This document shows, piece after piece, positions 43,074 to 51,326 of a DNA stretch of 64,000 nucleotides. The stretch is from Rhizobium sp. NFR07 (GTDB lineage Bacteria; Pseudomonadota; Alphaproteobacteria; Rhizobiales; Rhizobiaceae), in the NCBI RefSeq assembly GCF_900111905.1, contig NZ_FOKM01000001.1, positions 62,001-126,000 of the forward strand, written 5' to 3'. The notes beneath the pieces are model-generated. The model searched no databases, was not told the origin of the DNA, and saw nothing but the letters and a program-made list of their open reading frames with translations. A program made the translations under genes and the position numbers. The number at the start of each line of letters is the position of its first letter. Position 1 is the stretch's first letter.

Positions 43074-44210
43074 ATGAACGGAGCAGTTTTCTTTCTGACG
43101 GTGAATTTCGTCGTCGCACTGAGTTTTTCTGCGCTCTTCGCGGTTGTCGCAATGCGCGGCCGGTCGCGTGTTGCTTCTCTTTGGCTCGCTGCTGGATTCG
43201 GCGTCGCCTCGCTCTCCGCTGTGAGCGAGCTTCTGGTCACCTTCGGCGAAACGCCGAAGCTTTGGGCCATCGGCGCCTTTGCATCCGTTCTCATCGGCAT
43301 GGTGCTGCTGCGGGTCGGCATCGGCGAGCTGTATGGCAGGTCGCTCAGAGGATCTGTCGCAGCTGTCTTTATCATTGCCAGCATGACGGTCTGTTATCTG
43401 ATCTATGACCTTCCTCGCGGCACGCTACTACACGCATTCTCCTATCAGACACCTTTCGCGCTTGCGGTCCTGTCCAGTGCTGTTGTCGTGCTGAATAGGG
43501 GAAGGCTGATTGCGGACCGTTTCCTCGGCGTGGTCCTACTCGTCACCGGGCTGCACTTCTTCGCCAAGGCAGGACTTGCGGTTCTGGTCGGCGCCGGTCA
43601 GCGCGCGCAAGACTACATTTATACCAATTACGCCCTGGTTTCGCAGAGTGCGACCGCGATCCTGATCGTCGTCGTCGGCCTGACACTGCTTGCAACCTTG
43701 GTGCTTGAAATCATGGCGGATCAGAAGACAGAGTCCGAGGTGGACCTCCTTTCGGGGCTCGCGAACCGCCGCGACTTTGAAAGGAACGTCCAGACGCATC
43801 TTGCTGCGATGCCCAACGGCCAACATACCGTGATCCTTTGCGACCTCGATCATTTCAAGCGCATTAACGATACGTACGGTCACCACGTCGGGGATGTCGT
43901 CATCCAGAGTTTCGGCATGCTTCTGCGACAGCATGCTCCGGAGCGTGCCGTCGTCGGCCGCATAGGCGGGGAGGAATTCGCTTTGTTTCTCCCGCTAACG
44001 GATGTCGATGTGGCGGTTTTGTTTGCGCGGGCGCTGAGTGTCGCGACCACGACGATGGACAATCTGCCGGATGGCCTGAGTGTCACAGCCAGCTTTGGCG
44101 TATCCTCGCTGAACTCGACAACGGACTTGGCGGAGGCCTGTCGCATGGCGGACATGGCGCTCTACCAGGCAAAGAGCGAAGGGCGAAACAGGGTGAAACG
44201 AGCCGCCTGA
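43074..44210 (+). CDS. Membrane-bound diguanylate cyclase (GGDEF domain)
   Basis: A 378-residue protein. Six to seven N-terminal membrane segments span about residues 5-210. The GGDEF domain (about 220-375) has DLLSGLANRRDFE, DLDHFKRINDTYGHHVGD and the active-site loop RIGGEEFALF. The product would be the second messenger cyclic di-GMP. The RxxD inhibitory site normally found five residues before GGDEF is absent (the segment there is ERAVVGRI), so product feedback through that site is not expected. The membrane part is a sensor of unknown ligand. The ribosome-binding site is weak. Confidence 0.9.
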   Translation: MNGAVFFLTVNFVVALSFSALFAVVAMRGRSRVASLWLAAGFGVASLSAVSELLVTFGETPKLWAIGAFASVLIGMVLLRVGIGELYGRSLRGSVAAVFIIASMTVCYLIYDLPRGTLLHAFSYQTPFALAVLSSAVVVLNRGRLIADRFLGVVLLVTGLHFFAKAGLAVLVGAGQRAQDYIYTNYALVSQSATAILIVVVGLTLLATLVLEIMADQKTESEVDLLSGLANRRDFERNVQTHLAAMPNGQHTVILCDLDHFKRINDTYGHHVGDVVIQSFGMLLRQHAPERAVVGRIGGEEFALFLPLTDVDVAVLFARALSVATTTMDNLPDGLSVTASFGVSSLNSTTDLAEACRMADMALYQAKSEGRNRVKRAA

Positions 44211-44260
44211 TCTCAGCGCCGGAAGGCGAGCAACGGACATCTCCCACCGAGGGCGCGAGT

Positions 44261-44953
44261 ATGAGGACTTCAGCGCGCATGGGACGCGTTGACCTGCAGA
44301 GAGCCCGATCCCATGTAACGCCCATGCTCAAAAGCGCCAAAACCGAAATTGAACTTTTCAGAACATGGGTGCTGTCGCCTGCAGCCACCCTTGGCTCGTC
44401 CATCCGGGCCAAGGGGATTTTGCAAGAGGTCCGGGCAAGGCTTCCTGGCACCTCTAAAAAGTTGCTTGTCCTAGACGGCAGCGACCTCACCCTTGCAATG
44501 CCTGCCAGCGACAAGGCCGCGTTCGCAGCAGCGACCGCCGTCATCTCTGCGGTGATGAAGGAGGTCGAGACGCTTCCCGTGATCCCCCGCGAAATAGAGG
44601 ACATCCTGACCATCAAAACAAGCGAGCGTCATCGATGGCTCGCCGACGGGCGTCTGCCGAGCGCCGGCACGCGGACTGTCCGGTTGAACGGCCGCGCCCG
44701 TCGGATCACATTCCACGTTTTCGATCCCAAAGTCGTGGAAGATCTCCTCGACCGCGGCATGGTCGATCAATGGCGGGAGGAAGATGCTGAGGCCAAAGCG
44801 GAGAAAAGGCGTCACGCTGCTTACCAGGCAAAACTGACACGGTCGCTGAAGAAGACACCGAAGGCTTCCAAAAAACCAGAACACACTGGCGAAGATTCGG
44901 CCCCGAAGCTGAAAGACTGGCAGGAATTCGATATCGACGGACTTCTTCGATAG
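44261..44953 (+). CDS. Conserved hypothetical protein
   Basis: A 230-residue soluble protein, 50 nt after the diguanylate cyclase gene in the same direction. A helical N-terminal half is followed by a central part (SERHRWLADGRLPSAGTRTV) and a C-terminal Lys-rich, probably disordered tail (about 175-220) ending DWQEFDIDGLLR. GAGGG lies 7 nt before the ATG; a second ATG six codons later is possible. I do not recognise a domain. The HRWLADGRLPSAG segment resembles short helix-turn-helix-like elements seen in some rhizobial unknowns, but I cannot assign a function. Confidence 0.72.
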   Translation: MRTSARMGRVDLQRARSHVTPMLKSAKTEIELFRTWVLSPAATLGSSIRAKGILQEVRARLPGTSKKLLVLDGSDLTLAMPASDKAAFAAATAVISAVMKEVETLPVIPREIEDILTIKTSERHRWLADGRLPSAGTRTVRLNGRARRITFHVFDPKVVEDLLDRGMVDQWREEDAEAKAEKRRHAAYQAKLTRSLKKTPKASKKPEHTGEDSAPKLKDWQEFDIDGLLR

Positions 44954-45118
44954 CAATCGCCGCCGTTACCGGGCGGGGTGCTGCCTCGTCGAACGTCTGG
45001 AAGGGTGATCGCAACAAGCGCAATCCTTCCAAGGTGTACTGGTCTGCATCCGGCCTGACGCGAACTTTACTTGAGCATCCGGACGGCATCAGTTGCCTTC
45101 GGTCGACCCGAGAAATGT

Positions 45119-45943
45119 TCAACCGACGCGCTTGCGTAGGGCGTTGGTCAGCACTTCCATCGCCAGCACGACGACAAAGATTACGATGATGATCGTCGAG
45201 GCCTTCTGGTACTGGAACAGATCGAAGGCGACCTGCAGCTCCTGGCCGATGCCGCCGGCGCCGACGAGACCGAGCACCACCGAAGCCCGCACAGCCTTTT
45301 CCAGTGCGAAGAGACCTGCATTGATCAGCGACGGCAGCGTGTCGGGAATGATCGCGGAAAACAGGATCGCGAGGCGGTTGGCGCCGGTGGCCGACAGGGC
45401 CTCCTGCGGCTTCTTGTCGGCATCCTCCATGCTTTCGCAGAAGAACCGACCGCAGAAACCTATCGTGTCGGCGATGATCGTCATCGTGCCGGCCACGGCG
45501 CCGAGGCCAACAGTGGCGACGAAGACGAGCGCCCAGACGAGATCCGGCACGGTGCGGAAGAACGACACCAGCCCCTTGAACAGGAACGAGAAGGCCGGGA
45601 CCGGCGTCACGCCGCGGGCCGAAAGCCAGGCGATCGGCAGGCTGAGCGCGATGCCGATGAAGGTGCCGGCGATGGCGATCTGGAACGTCTCGATCAGCTG
45701 TCCGACGATACGCAGCAGAAACGTGCTGTCGGTTGCAGGCGGCATCATCCGGCCGAGAAGGTTCGCCATCCGCGGTGCGCCCGTCACCAGCCGCTCCGGC
45801 GAAGGGGCGACTTGGTAGATCGACGAAAGTACAAGGGCTCCCACCCCGATCAGCAGCGCGAACTGCAGGGCACTCGCGCCGGCGAAACGGGCCGGCGGAG
45901 TAATCGAAGTGGGGCCGGCGAGAGTTGGAGTGTCATGCCTCAT
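45119..45943 (-). CDS. phnE: Phosphonate ABC transporter permease PhnE
   Basis: A 274-residue membrane protein with about six segments. The family motif region FFRTVPDLVWALVFVATVGL and the coupling loop KKPQEALSATGANRLAILF identify PhnE-type permeases of phosphonate, phosphite or phosphate-ester importers. Its start lies inside the end of phnC (11-nt overlap). It is the last gene of phnDCE, convergent with the hypothetical gene ending at 44953. Confidence 0.92.
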   Translation of the reverse strand: MRHDTPTLAGPTSITPPARFAGASALQFALLIGVGALVLSSIYQVAPSPERLVTGAPRMANLLGRMMPPATDSTFLLRIVGQLIETFQIAIAGTFIGIALSLPIAWLSARGVTPVPAFSFLFKGLVSFFRTVPDLVWALVFVATVGLGAVAGTMTIIADTIGFCGRFFCESMEDADKKPQEALSATGANRLAILFSAIIPDTLPSLINAGLFALEKAVRASVVLGLVGAGGIGQELQVAFDLFQYQKASTIIIVIFVVVLAMEVLTNALRKRVG

Positions 45944-46766
45944 GGAAAAATCTCTGCAGTTCCTGCTCGGTCAGATTCGCCGAAGCCACGTCGAGCGCGA
46001 CGCGGCCGCTCTTCAGGGCGACGATACGTTTGGCAAAGCGCAGGGCATGCGCCATATCATGGGTGGTGTAGATGAGCGTGGTGCCGCTGCGGGCGGCAAT
46101 CGACGCGAAGGTTTCCATCACGTCCATGCCTGTCTTGGGATCTAGGCTTGCCGCCGGTTCATCAGCGATCATCAGCTTCGGCTTGCGCACCAGTGCCCGG
46201 GCGATCGCCACACGCTGCGCCTGTCCGCCGGAAAGTTGGTCGGCGCGTGCCGCGGCACGGTGACCGAGACCGACGGCTTCAAGCGCTTCGAGCGCTTCCT
46301 GCCGCCAGTGTTCCGGCGCGATCGACTGGTGCCATGCCCGCCATGAGCCGGGAAAGCCGAGCCGTCCGTGAATGACGTTCGACAGGGCGCTGAGGCGCTG
46401 GACCAGTCCGTGGTTCTGGAAAACGAAACCGATCTGCCGGCGCACATCCTGTTCCAGCCTGCCATCCTGCAGCTCCCGTCCGAGAACGCGAACCTTGCCC
46501 TTGTCCACCGGATGCAGTCCTACCAGGCTTTTCAGAAGCGTCGACTTGCCCGAGCCGTTGGCTCCGATGAGGGCGACGCTGTCGCCCTCATCGATTTCCA
46601 GCGAGACGCCGTGGAGCACCAGTCCGCCTTTCGCCGAGTAGGACTTGAAGACATCGTAGCAGGAGAGGCTGAGCGTTTCGCCCATGCTGCCGGTGTCGCC
46701 ATCCCGCTTTGCTGTATTGACCATTCGACAATCCAGCCTGTCGCGCTCCATCACGGCATCATTCAT
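45933..46766 (-). CDS. phnC: Phosphonate ABC transporter ATP-binding protein PhnC
   Basis: A 277-residue ATPase. Walker [11 protein letters not shown]-loop [18 protein letters not shown] (typical for PhnC), signature LSGGQAQR and Walker [13 protein letters not shown]. The first 30 residues are unusual and polar; a later start near [12 protein letters not shown] is possible, but the ATG at 46766 overlaps the phnD end by 8 nt, as expected for coupled genes. Confidence 0.92.
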   Translation of the reverse strand: MNDAVMERDRLDCRMVNTAKRDGDTGSMGETLSLSCYDVFKSYSAKGGLVLHGVSLEIDEGDSVALIGANGSGKSTLLKSLVGLHPVDKGKVRVLGRELQDGRLEQDVRRQIGFVFQNHGLVQRLSALSNVIHGRLGFPGSWRAWHQSIAPEHWRQEALEALEAVGLGHRAAARADQLSGGQAQRVAIARALVRKPKLMIADEPAASLDPKTGMDVMETFASIAARSGTTLIYTTHDMAHALRFAKRIVALKSGRVALDVASANLTEQELQRFFHEA

Positions 46767-47622
46767 CGATGAACTTCCCGAACGTATCGATGCCGATCGT
46801 GTTGTACATCGCGCGGACGTAACCGTAATCGCTGTCCTTGACGGAAGCGCGGAAGACGCCGGAAGCGTATTTCTGGTTGTCGTCGGTGCCGTTGAGGACC
46901 GCGCCGAGCAGTTCCTGACCGTGTTCGGTAAAGGCCTTGCGGACCTTCTCGATCGCGGCCTGGTCGGCCTTCGGGCTTGCCATCAGCGCGTCGTCCGGCA
47001 GGTCGCGGCCGCGGGCGACGACGAGGAAGGCGACGTTCGGAAACGCCTTGCGGGCGCTGTTCAGGTGGTCGAAGCTCATACCGACGGCATCGAGGTCGCC
47101 GTTGATCAGTGCCTGGATCGCGACGTTACGGTCGATATGCAGCGACTGATAATCCTTGCCATAGGCGAGGCCCTGATCGGCCAGTGCCTGGGCCGGACCG
47201 AGATGGGTGGAGGTAGAGCCGGCGGAGCCGAAGGCGATCTTCTTGCCGGAGAGATCCTTGACGGTGTTGATGCCGCGACCGGCGATCGTGACGACCTGGG
47301 CGAAATAGTCCGGACGCTGCCAGCCGGCGATGACTTCCGCCTTGGTCATTTCATGCATGACGACATATTCGGACGGGCCGGTCAGTGCCAGTTCGAGCTG
47401 CCCCGAGTTCATCGCCTCGACGGCGGACGTGCGGGAGCTGACGGGCTGGAATTCGATGTCGAGACCGGTCAACTGCTGCAGCTTGTCGCGGAACGGACCG
47501 AATTCGGTCTGGAGCTGTTCGAGGCCTTCGATTTCCGTGACGGCGAAACGAACCTTGTCGGCGGCGAATGCGGAAGAGGCTGTGACGGTTACTGCGACCA
47601 GAGCACTTATCAGGCGACGCAT
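46759..47622 (-). CDS. phnD: Phosphonate ABC transporter substrate-binding protein PhnD
   Basis: A 287-residue periplasmic protein with a Sec signal peptide (MRRLISALVAVTVTASSAFA). The PhnD-like parts are SRTSAVEAMNSGQLELALTG, KIAFGSAGSTSTHLGPAQAL and NRNVAIQALINGDLDAVGM-like VAIQALINGDLDAVGMSFDH; the SAGSTSTH loop is the usual phosphonate-group binding site. I chose the ATG at 47622 with GAGGA 7 nt upstream; an open frame to 47697 would place the signal peptide internally. It is the first gene of phnDCE and is next to a LysR regulator and phnA. Confidence 0.9.
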   Translation of the reverse strand: MRRLISALVAVTVTASSAFAADKVRFAVTEIEGLEQLQTEFGPFRDKLQQLTGLDIEFQPVSSRTSAVEAMNSGQLELALTGPSEYVVMHEMTKAEVIAGWQRPDYFAQVVTIAGRGINTVKDLSGKKIAFGSAGSTSTHLGPAQALADQGLAYGKDYQSLHIDRNVAIQALINGDLDAVGMSFDHLNSARKAFPNVAFLVVARGRDLPDDALMASPKADQAAIEKVRKAFTEHGQELLGAVLNGTDDNQKYASGVFRASVKDSDYGYVRAMYNTIGIDTFGKFIDE

Positions 47623-47678
47623 ATGGGTTTCCTCATCGGTTGTAATAATAGCGTCACGGAATTGCTCTATAAGAGTTC

Positions 47679-47693
47679 GTTTCCGTCGGAAAC
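47679..47693. promoter_or_regulatory. Candidate operator between phnD and the LysR gene
   Basis: Perfect inverted repeat GTTTCCG-t-CGGAAAC, 57 bp before the phnD start. Two TCTAGA hexamers (47700-47705 and 47731-47736) lie 31 bp apart in the same gap. Either could be the LysR target. Inference from position. Confidence 0.42.
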
Positions 47694-47773
47694 TCAATAT
47701 CTAGACGCAGCCGCATTTCACAATACTACATCTAGATAGTACAGTGACATTATCGCCGAGGCAATGTGAGGAA

Positions 47774-48736
47774 ATGGAACAACGGAAACGCCGCCTTCCG
47801 CCGCTGAAGTCTCTGTTGTTTCTTGAAAGCGTGGTCCGCACCGGCAGCGTGACTGCCGCGGCCGACGAATTATCCATCACCCATAGCGCGGTCAGCAAGC
47901 AGCTTGCGCAGCTTGAGGCATGGATGGGCATGCCGCTCTTCGTCGAAAAGCGCAAAGGCATGATCCCGACGGCCGATATCGGTCGCCTCGCGGCAGTGCT
48001 CGGCAACGCCTTCGACGAGATACAGGATGCGCTGGAGGAATTGCGTCCATCGCGCATCCAGCGCGCCAAGCTGGAGTTGATTGCACCTGCGACATTCGCG
48101 ATGCGCTGGCTGATTCCCAAGCTGCAGGAATTCCATACGCCCGAACGCCCCGTCGATACGATGGTGCGCCCCACTCATACGCCGGACAACTGGCTGGATA
48201 TGCCTTTCGACGTGGCGATCCGCAGGGGCGGCAACATCCCTTCGCAGTTCTCGCCGCGGCATCTGTTCACCGAAACGCTGTCGCTCGTCGTCTCGGCCCG
48301 GCTTACGGGCGATGGAAGGGTGATTGCGAAGGAAGACCTAGCGGAGATCGGCCTGCTCGAAGCAGTCACCCGGCCGGGCGAACTGAAGACGTGGTTGAAG
48401 GCTGCCGGCCTGTCGGGCGGCATGACGCGTCAGGCGCTGAAGCTGCCGCATTTCTATATCGCACTGGATGCGATGTTCGCCGGCCGCGGCGCGCTCGTCG
48501 TGCCGACCTTCCTGATCGAAGACCATCTGATGCGCGGCGAGGTCGTCGAGCCCTTTCCGGAATTGCGGGTCGAAGGACCGGCCTATCAGGTCTTCGCCAA
48601 TCCGGCCTCGCGGGAAGGCGAGGCGGCGGCGAGCTTCGTCGATTGGATCGCCTCCTGCGTTCCCGATCTGCGCCAGCTGAACGGGCAAAAGGAAACCCGC
48701 CTGCGCGATGAGGCACAGGCGGGCCAGCCGGTCTGA
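47774..48736 (+). CDS. LysR-family regulator (PhnR-like by context)
   Basis: A 320-residue LysR protein. The N-terminal helix-turn-helix (about 10-65) contains SLLFLESVVRTGSVTAAADE and THSAVSKQLAQLE. The effector domain follows from about residue 85. I prefer the ATG at 47774, which gives the usual short N-terminus; a GTG ten codons earlier (47744) is possible, and the ribosome-binding site is poor in either case. It lies between phnDCE and phnA. In Pseudomonas, phosphonoacetate hydrolase is controlled by the LysR protein PhnR, so the same role is likely here. Confidence 0.85.
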   Translation: MEQRKRRLPPLKSLLFLESVVRTGSVTAAADELSITHSAVSKQLAQLEAWMGMPLFVEKRKGMIPTADIGRLAAVLGNAFDEIQDALEELRPSRIQRAKLELIAPATFAMRWLIPKLQEFHTPERPVDTMVRPTHTPDNWLDMPFDVAIRRGGNIPSQFSPRHLFTETLSLVVSARLTGDGRVIAKEDLAEIGLLEAVTRPGELKTWLKAAGLSGGMTRQALKLPHFYIALDAMFAGRGALVVPTFLIEDHLMRGEVVEPFPELRVEGPAYQVFANPASREGEAAASFVDWIASCVPDLRQLNGQKETRLRDEAQAGQPV

Positions 48737-48754
48737 TTTACCTTCAGTGCTCGC

Positions 48755-50008
48755 TCAGCGAACGCCGTTCACGGCATAATCGAAGACGTCGAAGTTCCTG
48801 AGGCCGGTCGTCGGGCGCTTGGCATAGTCATCGTTGAGCGGGTGAGAGATGATGAACGGTACCTGCTGTTCGGCAAGGCTTCCATGCGAACGCAAGCGTT
48901 CTCCGGCAAGCTGCGACAGGTCGTGATCCACCGTGCGTGCGCCGACCGCGACCCCCTTCCTGCCCACCACGACGATGTCGGCTTCGCGATCCAGCGGAAA
49001 CTCGAAACGTTCGGCGGCCTCTTCGCCGGTCAGTGCAAGCTCGATGCCCGGCTGGGCGGCAATGGTCTTCAACACCGCGTCTCGGTCCATGCCGTCGGCC
49101 ATCAGGTGAACGCGCACGAAGCCGCCGAGGGCGCCGTGATGCTTCACGAAGGGATCGGTAATCGGGCAGATGACCCGCGTCGTGTCGAAACCATAGCCCT
49201 CGTCCAGCACATCGCCGAGATAGACGACGTTGGGCGTGCCATCCTCATGCGAAAGGTCGTTCATGCCGTGGTCGGCGACGATGCCGATCGTGGCGCCGAG
49301 TTCGATCAGGCGGGCGAGACGATCGTCGACGGCTTTCATGAACGCATGGGCTTCAGGTGCGTCCGGCGCATGCTTGTGCTGAACGAGATCGGAGAGCGAG
49401 AGATAGAGAAGGTCGAGCGGACGCGTTTCGAGAAGGCGAATGCCGGCATCGAGAACGAAAAGCGAGAGATCCGGCGAATACTGGTCCGGCGTGCCGCGGC
49501 CGACGAGGCCGGTCAGGTCGTCGATGCCATTCTCGTCCATCGTGCACTTGTCGGCATACTGGGCGGATACGGCAATGCCGTCCATCTCGTGAGCCAGCGC
49601 CTTGCGCAGCTTGTCCTTGGCGGTGACGACGGCGATCTTCGCACCGGCCTTGGAAAATTGCGACAGGATAGTCGGCGCCCGCATCAGGCGCGCGTCGAGC
49701 ATCATCACTTCCTGCTTGGTCTCGCGGTCTAGATAGTAGTTGCCGGCGACGCCGTGCACCGCCGGCGGCGCGCCGCAAACGATCGAGACGTTGTTGGGAT
49801 TTGTAAAGGTCGGCATCGCGGCATCGGCGACAGAATAGAAACCGTCCTTCAGGAAGCGGCTGATGGTCGGGATATGGCCTGCCGGCGCCGACGCCTCAAT
49901 ATAGGCCGGGTCGCAGCCGTCGAAGCAGACGACGACGGTTGGCCGCACGGGCCAGCGATAGGTTCTTCCATTGGCCTCGATCGAAGTGGCGTGGGCTGCT
50001 GCAGACAT
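48755..50008 (-). CDS. phnA: Phosphonoacetate hydrolase PhnA
   Basis: A 417-residue member of the alkaline phosphatase superfamily that cleaves phosphonoacetate to acetate and phosphate. Likely zinc ligands are D30 (CFDGCDP), D207 and H211 (DLVQHKH), D246 and H247 (VADHGMND) and H375 (RSHGSL). The nucleophile threonine lies in MPTFTNPNN (67-69), and a Lys pair K131/K133 sits in TAKDKLRK. The full set agrees with the known enzyme of Sinorhizobium meliloti as I remember it. AAAGGA lies 6 nt before the ATG and is part of a predicted leader hairpin. Adjacent phnDCE and LysR complete a phosphonoacetate use module. Confidence 0.92.
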   Translation of the reverse strand: MSAAAHATSIEANGRTYRWPVRPTVVVCFDGCDPAYIEASAPAGHIPTISRFLKDGFYSVADAAMPTFTNPNNVSIVCGAPPAVHGVAGNYYLDRETKQEVMMLDARLMRAPTILSQFSKAGAKIAVVTAKDKLRKALAHEMDGIAVSAQYADKCTMDENGIDDLTGLVGRGTPDQYSPDLSLFVLDAGIRLLETRPLDLLYLSLSDLVQHKHAPDAPEAHAFMKAVDDRLARLIELGATIGIVADHGMNDLSHEDGTPNVVYLGDVLDEGYGFDTTRVICPITDPFVKHHGALGGFVRVHLMADGMDRDAVLKTIAAQPGIELALTGEEAAERFEFPLDREADIVVVGRKGVAVGARTVDHDLSQLAGERLRSHGSLAEQQVPFIISHPLNDDYAKRPTTGLRNFDVFDYAVNGVR

Positions 50009-50011
50009 CTG

Positions 50012-50093
50012 TTATCCTTTCCGTCCTTGTGTCCGATGCGGCCGAGTGGCTCGGCCTCATCGGCTGCATTAGGCGGAAGGCAGACAAGGATAA
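50012..50093 (-). promoter_or_regulatory. Structured phnA mRNA leader that can sequester the ribosome-binding site
   Basis: In the phnA transcript UUAUCCUU (50086-50093) is complementary to AAGGAUAA (50012-50019), which contains the ribosome-binding site. A nearby UCCG can add pairs with CGGA. Enclosed between them is a near-perfect 14-bp hairpin: CCGATG/CATCGG and GGCCGAG/CTCGGCC with one mismatch and a 3-nt loop (50033-50063). Folded, it would block translation. No terminator T-run follows. It could be a riboswitch-like element, a thermosensor or a protein target. Pairing is seen in sequence; regulation is inferred. Confidence 0.58.
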
Positions 50094-50179
50094 ATTTGCT
50101 TTATCTCCATGAGCCTGTGAGGTTTTGGAACAAAGGGCTATTAGTCGGGTAGTGGCACTTCGAATGCAAAGGTCCCTGA

Positions 50180-51256
50180 CTACAAGATGTTCGAGCCTGC
50201 GATAGCTGCGCAGACGGCCTCCGTCACACGCCTGGTATCTGCCGTTCCGCCGACGTCGGGAGTGAGAATGCGCTCTTCTGTCACGCGTTCGACTGCCTGC
50301 ATCAGCCTTGCGGCTGCTTCGCTTTCACCGAGATGTTCCAGCATCTGCGCCGCCGTCCAGAATGTCGCGACGGGGTTGGCGATGCCCTTGCCAGTAATGT
50401 CGAAGGCGGAGCCATGGATCGGTTCGAACATCGATGGAAAGCGGCGTTCCGGATCGATATTGCCTGTCGGCGCGACACCGAGACTTCCTGCGAGCGCACC
50501 GGCCAGGTCCGACAGGATATCGGCATGCAGGTTGGTGGCGACGATGGTATCGAGGCTTTTAGGGTTCAGCGTCATCCGCACGGTCATCGCATCGACCAGC
50601 ATTTTGTCCCAAGTGACATCCGGATATTCCTTCGAGACTTCTGCGGCAATTTCGTCCCACATTACCATCCCGTGGCGCTGGGCATTCGACTTCGTCACGA
50701 CCGTGAGGAACTTGCGCGGACGAGACTGGGCAAGCTTGAAGGCATAGCGCATGATGCGGGTGACACCAACGCGGGTGAAGATGGCTACCTCAGTTCCAAC
50801 CTCTTCCGGCAGTCCCTTGTGCGCACGCCCACCGTGTCCGGAATACTCCCCCTCGGAGTTCTCGCGCACGATCACCCAGTCAAGGTCACCCGGCTCGCAG
50901 TTGCGCAACGGCGAGGTAATGCCCGGAAGTATCTTGGTGGGTCGAACATTGGCGTACTGGTCGAAGCCCTGGCAGATCGGGAGACGTAGGCCCCAAAGGG
51001 TAATGTGGTCAGGCACGTCCGGTGCACCGACGGCGCCGAAGTAGATGGCATCGAAACTCTTCAACTGTTCCAGGCCGTCCGCCGGCATCATGACGCCGTG
51101 CCTCTTGTAATAGTCCGAACCCCAGTCGAAGGTTTTCGTGTCAATCTCGAAGTCACCGCTCCTGAGGGCAAGCGCCTCAAGAACCTGCAGTCCGGCTGCA
51201 ATGACCTCAGGACCGATACCGTCGGCGGGGATGGCTGCAATCTTGTATTGGCGCAT
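50180..51256 (-). CDS. Tartrate dehydrogenase/D-malate dehydrogenase-type decarboxylating enzyme
   Basis: A 358-residue NAD-dependent beta-decarboxylating dehydrogenase of the isopropylmalate/isocitrate family. IPADGIGPEV starts the fold. DWVIVRENSEGEYSG, TNLHADILSDLAGALAGSLG and EPIHGSAFDITGKGIANPVA are family motifs. The form DHITLWGLRLPICQGFDQYANVRP is typical of tartrate/D-malate dehydrogenases rather than LeuB. Likely reaction: oxidation (with decarboxylation) of tartrate, D-malate or a related 2-hydroxy diacid. It is the second gene after the Bug receptor and is probably controlled by the divergent GntR regulator. Confidence 0.9.
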   Translation of the reverse strand: MRQYKIAAIPADGIGPEVIAAGLQVLEALALRSGDFEIDTKTFDWGSDYYKRHGVMMPADGLEQLKSFDAIYFGAVGAPDVPDHITLWGLRLPICQGFDQYANVRPTKILPGITSPLRNCEPGDLDWVIVRENSEGEYSGHGGRAHKGLPEEVGTEVAIFTRVGVTRIMRYAFKLAQSRPRKFLTVVTKSNAQRHGMVMWDEIAAEVSKEYPDVTWDKMLVDAMTVRMTLNPKSLDTIVATNLHADILSDLAGALAGSLGVAPTGNIDPERRFPSMFEPIHGSAFDITGKGIANPVATFWTAAQMLEHLGESEAAARLMQAVERVTEERILTPDVGGTADTRRVTEAVCAAIAGSNIL

Positions 51257-51326
51257 AGCATGTCTCTATCATGGTGTTGGGACTACAAGGCGGTTAGCGG
51301 ACCGCCTTGTGTTTGATTGGAAAGTC

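Noticed and set aside
50127..50151. GGAAC-N16-GGTA on the plus strand between phnA and the tartrate-type dehydrogenase
   Set aside because: The -10 element lacks GTT and no plus-strand gene follows.
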